Below are positions 9,305 to 14,878 of a stretch of 14,878 nt of DNA, piece by piece. The stretch is from JBDHRG01 sp039807445 (GTDB lineage Bacteria > Pseudomonadota > Gammaproteobacteria > Competibacterales > Competibacteraceae): contig JBDHRG010000101.1 of NCBI GenBank assembly GCA_039807445.1, forward strand, positions 1 to 14,878, in the 5' to 3' direction. The position numbers and the translations under genes are program-made. The notes under the pieces were generated by a model. That model was not told where the DNA came from, made no database searches, and saw nothing but the letters and a program-made list of their open reading frames with translations. The stretch's first letter is position 1. Each line of letters begins with the position of its first letter.

Positions 9305-12300
9305 TCAGACGAAGCCGTCGTGCGGGCGCGTCTCGGCCAGCGGCAGCTCGAGCGCCTCCGGCGGCTGCGGCCGGCCGATCAGCCAGCCCTGGGCGAAGTC
9401 GCAGCCGTGGGCGTGCAGCCAGTCGAGCTGCTCGCGAGTCTCGACACCCTCGGCGGTCACGCGCATGCCCAGCCCGCGCGCCATCTCGAGGCTGGCGCGG
9501 GCGATCGCGGCGTCGGCTGGATCGTCGAGCAGATTGCGGACGAAGCCGCGGTCGATCTTCAGGCCCCTCAGCGGCAGGCGCTTGAGGTAGCCCAGGCTCG
9601 AGTAACCGGTGCCGAAATCGTCGATCGTCAGATGCACCCCGGCGGTGTGCAGCGCCGACAGCGCGCGGTGCGTCGGCTCGGAGTCGTCGAGCAGCAGGCT
9701 CTCGGTGATCTCGAGCTCGAGGCACTCGACCGGCAGGGCTTCGTGCGCGAGCGCCACCAGCACCACGTCGACGAAACCCGGTTGCCCTTCGCGCGGACGC
9801 GCGATCTGCGACGCAGCGACGTTGACCGCGACCCGCGTCGCATACCCCGCACGCCGCCACGCCGCGAGCTGCCGGCACGCGGCTTCGACCACCCAGTCGC
9901 CGATCGGCACGATCAGCCCGCTGTCTTCGGCGGCGCGCAAGAAGCGCTCGGGCGCGAGCACGCCGAGCTCGGGATGGTTCCAGCGCAGCAGCGCCTCGTA
10001 GCCGTGGATGCGCCCCGTCGCCAGCTCGAGCTGCGGCTGGTAGTGCAGTGCGAATTCGCCGCGCCGCAGCGCCTGATGCAGCTCGTTCTCGAGCCGCACG
10101 CGCTCGGTCGCGGCGCGGGTCAGCGCCTCGGTGTAGAACTGGGCGTTGCCGCGGCCGCGCTCCTTGGCGCGGTACATCGCGGTGTCGGCGTTGCGCAGCA
10201 GCGTCTGCGGCTCGGTGCCGTCGAGCGGGAACAGGCTGATGCCGATGCTCGCCGACAGGTAGAACGCGTGCCCGCGCAGCAGGAACGGCCGCGCGAGCGC
10301 CGCCAGCAGCTTGGCGGCGATCGCCTCGGCGTCGCCGTCGCGCCCGAGCCGCGCCAGCACCACGAATTCGTCGCCGCCGAGACGCGCCAGCAGGTCTTCG
10401 ACGCGCAGCTGCGCGCGCAGCCGGCCGGCGGTTTCGCGCAGCAGCTCGTCGCCGGCGGCGTGACCGAGGCTGTCGTTGACGTGCTTGAAGCGGTCGAGGT
10501 CGATGAACAGCACTGCGAAACGCTGGTCGCCGCGGCGCGCACCCTCGACCGCCGCTTGCAGCCGCTCGAGGAAGCGCCGCCGGTTAGGCAGTTCGGTCAG
10601 CGCGTCGTGGTGCGCGACGTGCCTGAGCTCGGCCTGCGTGCGCTGGCGCTCGGCGATCTCGTGGCGCAGCCGGCGGTTGGCGTCGCTGAGCGCGGCGGTG
10701 CGCTCGGCGACGCGCCGCTCGACCCAGGTCGTGCGGCTGCCGATGCCGAACAGCAGCGCGCCGAGCAGCGCCGACAGCAGCAGCACGCCGAACAGGATCG
10801 TCCACGCCGACCCGCTGCGCGCCAGCGCCACCCCGGCGTCGGCGTCGGCGAAGCGCACCTCGAGCCGCCAGGTACGCCCCGCCATGTCGAAGTCCGCCTG
10901 CCAGGCCGGCAGGTCGACACCGGCCCTGCCTGTGGCGGCGGCCTCGCCGGCAGCGTACAGCAGCGCTTCGGCACCGGGCTCGCTGGCGTCGACGATGCGC
11001 CAGGCGAGCTGCTGCGTCAGCTCGGCCGGGAGCAGCGAAGCGATCACGTCGCCGAAACCGAAGACGCCGGCGACGATGCCGCGCAGTTGCGCGCGGCGCG
11101 CCTCCAGCGTCGCCGGCGGCGCGGCGCCGGTGCCGCGGTAGACCGGCAGGTACACCAGCACCGCCGTCGCCTCCAGCGCACGCGCCTGCACCAGCGTCAG
11201 CCGGCCGGTGGCACCGGCTTCGCCGGTGTCGCGTACGCGCTCGAGCAGGCGGCGGCGATCGGGGTTGGCGGCGAAATCATGCCCCAGCACCGCGCGGTTG
11301 GCTTCCAGCGGCGCGACGTAGCGCACCACGCAGTACTCGTCGCGCAGCGGTGCGGCGACGCGGCGATCATCCGGACCGGGCTCGAAGACCCGGTAGTCGG
11401 GGAATTCGCGCCGCGCCTCGGCCTCGTAGCGCTCGAGCGCCGCACCGGCGAAGCATTCGCTCCAGCTCAGGCTGCGGATGCCATGCAACTGCGCCAACGC
11501 GCCGTCGGTGAAGATGCGGAAACGCTCGGCGTCGAGCTCGGGCTGACTGGCGACGAAGCTCGCCAGCGCGTGCAACTGGCCGAGGTAGGCGCGCATGCCG
11601 TGGTCGAGCGCATACAGCAGCGTCTCGCCGCGACGCTGCAGCTCGGTCGCGATCCGCTCGCGCTCCCAGCCCTCGGCACGCTGGAACAGGATCGCGACCA
11701 GCACCAGCGCGAGCGCCAGCGGCAGCGTGATCGCGCGCCGCCGCGCGCGCCAGTCGGCCGCCGGCTGCGCGAACCAGGCCAGCGTCAGCGGCGCGAACAG
11801 CAGTACGCCGAGGCTGTCGCCGAACCACCACAACCCCGTCAGCGCCAGCAGATCGGATTCGCCGCCCACGCTGCCGCCGAGCTTCAGCGCCACCAGCGCG
11901 ATGCCCGGCGCGATCACGCACGCCAGCGGCCCGCCGAACAGCATGAAGCGCAGCACTTCGCTTTCGCGTTCGAGCCGCGGCGGATCGCCGCAGAAGCGCC
12001 GCACCAGCCAGGCACCGGCGAGCATCTGCAGCACCGAGCCGGTCGCGAACGCCGCCGGCAGCGCGAGCGGCCCCGCATCGCCGCTGATCGCGGCGATGCG
12101 CCAGGCGGTAAACAGGTTGAACGCGAACGCACCGCCCCAGATCGCCGGCCAGACACCGCGGCCGTGGATCAGACACATCGCCAGCGCGAACCCCGCCGGC
12201 GGCCACAGCGGCATCACGTAACCGGGCGCCAGCGCGTACAGTCCACCGAGCAGCGCCAGCGCGAAGTTCGCCGCCGCGATCAGCGCGAGCCGCAGCGGCG

Positions 12301-12328
12301 GCAGGCGCGGGGATAGAGCGGCCACCAT
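9305..12328 (-). CDS. Membrane c-di-GMP enzyme: MASE1-CHASE-GGDEF-EAL
   Basis: The 1007-aa protein is a membrane-bound sensor predicted to make and/or break the second messenger c-di-GMP. Residues 1 to about 265 form a multi-helix MASE1 sensor (typical WPPAGFALA). About 266-505 is a periplasmic CHASE-like ligand domain. One more helix (about 510-533) and a short coiled coil follow (VERRVAERTAALSDANRRLR). The GGDEF domain has an intact GGDEF (651-655) and an RVED inhibitory I-site five residues upstream. The EAL domain has EALLR (778-782), DDFGTGYSSLG, LKIDRGFV and TAEGVE, so phosphodiesterase residues look complete. The ATG at 12328 was chosen because it lies 13 bp after the NUDIX stop with GAGGT upstream and starts just before the first helix; a longer in-frame start (12523) would overlap the NUDIX gene with basic, non-conserved sequence. 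The signal sensed is unknown. Confidence 0.93.
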   Translation of the reverse strand: MVAALSPRLPPLRLALIAAANFALALLGGLYALAPGYVMPLWPPAGFALAMCLIHGRGVWPAIWGGAFAFNLFTAWRIAAISGDAGPLALPAAFATGSVLQMLAGAWLVRRFCGDPPRLERESEVLRFMLFGGPLACVIAPGIALVALKLGGSVGGESDLLALTGLWWFGDSLGVLLFAPLTLAWFAQPAADWRARRRAITLPLALALVLVAILFQRAEGWERERIATELQRRGETLLYALDHGMRAYLGQLHALASFVASQPELDAERFRIFTDGALAQLHGIRSLSWSECFAGAALERYEAEARREFPDYRVFEPGPDDRRVAAPLRDEYCVVRYVAPLEANRAVLGHDFAANPDRRRLLERVRDTGEAGATGRLTLVQARALEATAVLVYLPVYRGTGAAPPATLEARRAQLRGIVAGVFGFGDVIASLLPAELTQQLAWRIVDASEPGAEALLYAAGEAAATGRAGVDLPAWQADFDMAGRTWRLEVRFADADAGVALARSGSAWTILFGVLLLSALLGALLFGIGSRTTWVERRVAERTAALSDANRRLRHEIAERQRTQAELRHVAHHDALTELPNRRRFLERLQAAVEGARRGDQRFAVLFIDLDRFKHVNDSLGHAAGDELLRETAGRLRAQLRVEDLLARLGGDEFVVLARLGRDGDAEAIAAKLLAALARPFLLRGHAFYLSASIGISLFPLDGTEPQTLLRNADTAMYRAKERGRGNAQFYTEALTRAATERVRLENELHQALRRGEFALHYQPQLELATGRIHGYEALLRWNHPELGVLAPERFLRAAEDSGLIVPIGDWVVEAACRQLAAWRRAGYATRVAVNVAASQIARPREGQPGFVDVVLVALAHEALPVECLELEITESLLLDDSEPTHRALSALHTAGVHLTIDDFGTGYSSLGYLKRLPLRGLKIDRGFVRNLLDDPADAAIARASLEMARGLGMRVTAEGVETREQLDWLHAHGCDFAQGWLIGRPQPPEALELPLAETRPHDGFV

Positions 12329-12341
12329 CGACACCCGGACC

Positions 12342-12902
12342 TCAGACCTCGGCCGGGGGCTTCTGCCAGGGCGCCGGTCCGATCGTGCCGGTGTGCAAGC
12401 CGAAGCGCCCCGTACGGCGGTCCTCGAAGAAGTGGTGCAGACTCTCGCGCACGGTCGGAAAGGCCAGTTCGTCCCAGGGGATTCCGGCTTCCTCGAACAG
12501 CGCCACCTCGAGCGATTCGGCACCGGCCGAGAAGCCGATATCGAGCAGGCGCGCGCGGTGGATCAGGTACACTTGGCTGATATGCGGCAAGTTGTAGAGC
12601 GTGTACAGCGCCAGTACTTCGACGCGGGCGTTGGCTTCCTCGAGCGTCTCGCGCGCGGCGGCTTCCTCGGTGGTTTCGCCGTTCTCCATGAAGCCCGCCG
12701 GCAGCGTCCAGCAGCCGCGGCGCGGCTCGATCGCGCGCCGGCACAGCAGCACCCGCCCCTGCCACTCCGGAATGCAGCCGCTGACGATGCGCGGGTTCTG
12801 GTAGTGCACCGCGTGACAAAGGTCGCAGATGTGGCGCGGCCGATGGTCGCCCTCGGGTATGCGCAGGCTCACCGGCCCGCCGCAGCGGCTACAGAAGTTC
12901 AT
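12342..12902 (-). CDS. NUDIX hydrolase with N-terminal zinc ribbon
   Basis: The 186-aa protein starts with a zinc ribbon (C4xxC7 and C26xxC29), followed by a NUDIX fold. The NUDIX box spans residues 70-92: G-FMENG-E-TTEEAAA-RETLEEANA, with all the metal-binding Glu residues present and Asn replacing the usual Gly near the end, a variant I know from this subfamily. Such enzymes hydrolyse nucleoside-diphosphate-linked compounds (for example ADP-ribose, NADH or FAD); the substrate cannot be told from the sequence. ATG 12902 follows a purine-rich GGGAGGGCGGAG. The c-di-GMP enzyme gene begins 13 bp downstream, so the two are likely co-transcribed, though a shared function is not evident. Confidence 0.93.
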   Translation of the reverse strand: MNFCSRCGGPVSLRIPEGDHRPRHICDLCHAVHYQNPRIVSGCIPEWQGRVLLCRRAIEPRRGCWTLPAGFMENGETTEEAAARETLEEANARVEVLALYTLYNLPHISQVYLIHRARLLDIGFSAGAESLEVALFEEAGIPWDELAFPTVRESLHHFFEDRRTGRFGLHTGTIGPAPWQKPPAEV

Positions 12903-12922
12903 CTCCGCCCTCCCGCGCCACG

Positions 12923-12959
12923 TTTATCCACAACTCCTGTGGAAAACCCGGTGGATAAA
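12923..12959. promoter_or_regulatory. Cluster of three DnaA-box-like nonamers
   Basis: TTATCCACA (12924-12932, plus) is a consensus DnaA box. TTTTCCACA (minus, 12946-12938) and TTATCCACC (minus, 12958-12950) are one-mismatch forms. The outer two also form a perfect 9-bp inverted repeat, TTTATCCAC (12923-12931) with GTGGATAAA (12951-12959). The cluster starts 20 bp upstream of the NUDIX start. It could bind DnaA as a regulatory or titration site, or act as an mRNA-leader hairpin. Confidence 0.5.
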
Positions 12960-13004
12960 TCCCTGCCGACAGGCCGCCGTCCCGCGCCGCCGCTGGCGCC
13001 GTTA

Positions 13005-13080
13005 CGTTTTGGTGACATATCCGCCAGTTGCCGGAAAACATGTATTTATCAAAATGTTGCGGATATATTGGCGCAACTCC
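13005..13080. promoter_or_regulatory. AT-rich intergenic segment with inverted repeats
   Basis: This roughly 75-bp stretch is markedly AT-richer than its surroundings. It holds ATATCCGC (13017-13024) paired with GCGGATAT (13059-13066), and GTTGCG (13056-13061) paired with CGCAAC (13072-13077) around a 10-bp ATATAT-containing spacer. It lies in the 363-bp region between the diverging NUDIX and panE-like genes and probably carries promoter or operator sites. I could not fix a -35/-10 pair. No protein-coding signal is convincing across 12903-13265. Confidence 0.45.
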
Positions 13081-13227
13081 TCGATCTTCGGCGAGCGTCC
13101 CACGACCGATCAGGGACGTGGCGATGTCGCACGCTGCGCTGTGCATGATTGAAGCCCATGCGCGGGCGCACGGCCGACGCGCCGTCGATCCATCATGCCG
13201 ACTCGCGCCCTGCGGGTGCAATCCGGG

Positions 13228-13233
13228 TATCAT
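13228..13233 (+). promoter_or_regulatory. Candidate -10 element for the panE-like gene
   Basis: TATCAT lies 32 bp before the panE-like start and fits the -10 consensus at the key positions. No good -35 is seen at 16-18 bp upstream (GC-rich sequence), so the call rests on the hexamer and its position alone. Confidence 0.3.
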
Positions 13234-13265
13234 CGCCACCGTCTTCTGCGCCGGGAGGAACGGCG

Positions 13266-14192
13266 ATGGGCGGATACGGATCCCCAGCGTGGCACGTGCT
13301 CGGCGCCGGCGCGGTCGGCGGGCTGTGGGCAGCGCGGCTCGCGCGCGCCGGCGTGCCGCTGACCGTGCTGATGCGCGATGCGCAGGCGGTGACGCGGCGG
13401 CGCACCGAAGGCTTGCGGCTCGAAGACGCCGGCGGCGTCGAGCGCGTCGCCGTCGCCGCCGAGGCGACCGACGCCGTCGGCCCGCCGCTGCAGCGGCTCC
13501 TGGTCGCGGTCAAGACGCCGCAGACGCTGGCGGCGCTGGCGCCGCTGCGCGCGCGGCTGACGGCCGACACCGCGCTGGTGCTGATGCAGAACGGCATGGG
13601 CACCGCCGACGCCGTCGCCACGGCGTTTCCGCCGGTCACGGTGATCCCGGCGGTGACCCAGCTCGGCGCCTGGCGCCGCGGCCCCGGCCACATCGTCCAC
13701 GCAGGCCCGGGTGCGACCTGGCTCGGCGGCCCCGAGGCGCTCGGTGCACGGCTCGCCGCCGAGCTCGCCGTCGCCGGGCTGCCGGTCGAGTGGGATGCCG
13801 ATATCCGCGCGCGGCAGTGGGCCAAGCTCGCGGTCAACGCCGCGATCAACCCGCCGAGCGCGCTGCTCGACTGCCGCAACGGCGCGCTGGTCGATGCCGC
13901 CGAGGGCCGCGCGCTGATCGCTGCGCTGTGCGCCGAGACCGCGCGCGTGCTCGAAGCCGAAGGCTGCCCCGAGACCGCCGATGCGCTCGCGGCGCGCGTC
14001 GTGGCGGTCGCGCGCGCCACCGCCGCCAATGTCTCGTCGATGTGCGCCGACGTCCGCGCCGGGCGCGAAACCGAGATCGAGGCGATCACCGGCTACTTGC
14101 TCGCACGCGCCGCACTCCACGGGCTGGCGCTGCCGCGCCATCGCCAGCTGTACGAGCTGATCCGCCTGCGGACCCGGGGCAGCCGGCGATGA
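13266..14192 (+). CDS. panE: 2-dehydropantoate 2-reductase (ketopantoate reductase family)
   Basis: The 308-aa product belongs to the ApbA/PanE family, which reduces 2-dehydropantoate to pantoate with NADPH on the way to pantothenate and CoA. The N-terminal Rossmann motif GAGAVGG is at residues 13-19. The middle holds MQNGMG and VTQLGAWRRGPGHIVHAGPG, and the C-terminal helical domain has the conserved AKLAVNAAINPPSAL (catalytic Lys and NxxxNP pattern) and SSMCADVRAGRETEIEAITG. ATG 13266 is preceded by GGGAGGA at good spacing. The TGA overlaps the next ATG (ATGA), so it is coupled to the alpha/beta hydrolase. Paralogues with other 2-keto acid substrates exist, so panE is the family-level best guess. 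Confidence 0.88.
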   Translation: MGGYGSPAWHVLGAGAVGGLWAARLARAGVPLTVLMRDAQAVTRRRTEGLRLEDAGGVERVAVAAEATDAVGPPLQRLLVAVKTPQTLAALAPLRARLTADTALVLMQNGMGTADAVATAFPPVTVIPAVTQLGAWRRGPGHIVHAGPGATWLGGPEALGARLAAELAVAGLPVEWDADIRARQWAKLAVNAAINPPSALLDCRNGALVDAAEGRALIAALCAETARVLEAEGCPETADALAARVVAVARATAANVSSMCADVRAGRETEIEAITGYLLARAALHGLALPRHRQLYELIRLRTRGSRR

Positions 14193-14878
14193 CGCGCCCC
14201 GCGCTGCTGCTGACCCCGGGGCTGCTGAACGACGCCCGGCTCTGGCGCCGACAGCTGCCGGCGCTGTCCGAGCGGGCCGAGGTTCGCGTCGTCGACCACA
14301 CGCGCCACGACAGCCTGCCGGCGCTCGCGCGCGAAGTGCTCGCCGACGCGCCGCCGCGCTTCGCGCTCGCCGGACTGTCGATGGGCGGCTACCTCGCGCT
14401 CGAGCTGTTGCGCCAGGCGCCCGAGCGGATCGCGCGGCTGGCGCTGCTGAACACCTCGGCGCGCGCCGACAGCCCCGAGCGGCGCCGGCGGCGGCTCGAC
14501 ATGATGGCGCTGGCTTCGCGTGGGCGCTTCCTCGGCGTCGGCCCGGCGCTGCTGCCCTTCCTGCTGCACCCCGCAAATCTCGACGACGCCGGGCTCGTCG
14601 AAACGGTGACGGCGATGGCGCGCGACGCCGGCAAGGAGGTGTTCCTGCGCCAGAGCCGTGCAGTGCTCGAGCGCCCCGACAGCCGCGCGCTGCTCGCCGC
14701 GATCGCGGTGCCGCTGCTGGTGATCGGCGGCGAAACCGACCAGCTGACCCCGCCCGAGCAGCAGCGCGAGATCGCCGCGGCGGTGCCGGGCAGCCGCCTC
14801 GCGATCCTCGAGCGCTGCGGCCACCTCGCTCCGCTCGAGCGGCCCGAGGCGGTTACCGCACTGATGCTGGAGTGGCTC
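14189..14878 (+). CDS. Alpha/beta-fold hydrolase (3' end outside window)
   Basis: The first 230 residues of an alpha/beta hydrolase are present. The oxyanion-hole segment TPGLLNDARLW (about 9-19), the nucleophile elbow GLSMGGY (62-68, Ser64), the acid Asp184 in GGETDQLTPP and the catalytic His212 in CGHLAPLERP complete a Ser-Asp-His triad, so little more than the C-terminal tip is missing. ATG 14189 overlaps the TGA of the panE-like gene by four bases (ATGA), which implies translational coupling. Substrate is unknown; the pairing with ketopantoate reductase does not by itself show a pantothenate role. Confidence 0.88.
   Translation, partial: MTRPALLLTPGLLNDARLWRRQLPALSERAEVRVVDHTRHDSLPALAREVLADAPPRFALAGLSMGGYLALELLRQAPERIARLALLNTSARADSPERRRRRLDMMALASRGRFLGVGPALLPFLLHPANLDDAGLVETVTAMARDAGKEVFLRQSRAVLERPDSRALLAAIAVPLLVIGGETDQLTPPEQQREIAAAVPGSRLAILERCGHLAPLERPEAVTALMLEWL

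Noticed and set aside
9320..12316. A 998-codon open frame on the plus strand
   Set aside because: It lies antisense to the MASE1-CHASE-GGDEF-EAL gene, is a Gln/Arg/Ala-rich low-complexity sequence without domains, and is explained by strong GC codon bias on the other strand.
12889..13239. A 116-codon minus-strand frame across the intergenic region
   Set aside because: No recognisable similarity, no ribosome binding site, and it covers the DnaA-box cluster and AT-rich segment that look regulatory.
13230..14576. A 448-codon minus-strand frame opposite the panE-like gene and hydrolase
   Set aside because: Low-complexity Arg/Ala-rich translation antisense to two well-supported genes.

Overview
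The window is very GC-rich and densely coded, with G/C-ending codons. It reads as bacterial chromosome, most likely a betaproteobacterium of the Rhodocyclales type (Thauera/Azoarcus-like). That placement is inferred from protein style and gene order, not from a marker gene. The core is a cobalt/cobalamin (vitamin B12) locus built around a divergent control region.

Left arm (minus strand, about 6610 down to 1): a cobalamin riboswitch leads a run of cobW (GTPase metallochaperone), a small secreted protein with two Cys-pair repeats, cobN (large cobaltochelatase subunit, overlapping the preceding stop by one base), and a ChlI/BchI-like AAA+ ATPase cut by the window edge. The ATPase and CobN together would insert cobalt into the corrin ring. 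Right arm (plus strand, about 6688 to 8281): a second cobalamin riboswitch leads cbtB and cbtA (cobalt uptake) and a CobE/CbiG-C protein. The two aptamers lie back to back about 75 bp apart around a perfect palindrome, GTCAAC-GCG-GTTGAC, that carries a -35-like element for each direction. Both first genes have a Shine-Dalgarno that can be masked by a nearby complementary CCTCC segment, which suggests translational control.

Only 18 bp after cobE lies the most unusual gene: a 299-aa protein that aligns by eye with Tus, the replication-terminus-binding protein of enterobacteria. An identical 13-bp sequence, ATATGATGCTATA, lies just before its start and just after its stop. The downstream copy, in context, resembles E. 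coli TerB. This is a candidate Tus-Ter system outside its classical host range, with the upstream site placed where TerB overlaps the tus promoter in E. coli.

The Tus-like gene converges on a minus-strand pair: a zinc-ribbon NUDIX hydrolase followed by a large MASE1-CHASE-GGDEF-EAL c-di-GMP enzyme whose catalytic motifs all look intact. A REP-like palindrome separates the convergent genes. A 363-bp intergenic region (12903-13265) upstream of the NUDIX gene holds a cluster of three DnaA-box-like nonamers and an AT-rich, inverted-repeat segment. To its right, panE-like ketopantoate reductase overlaps an alpha/beta hydrolase that runs off the window. No tRNA, rRNA, CRISPR array, transposase or integrase was seen.
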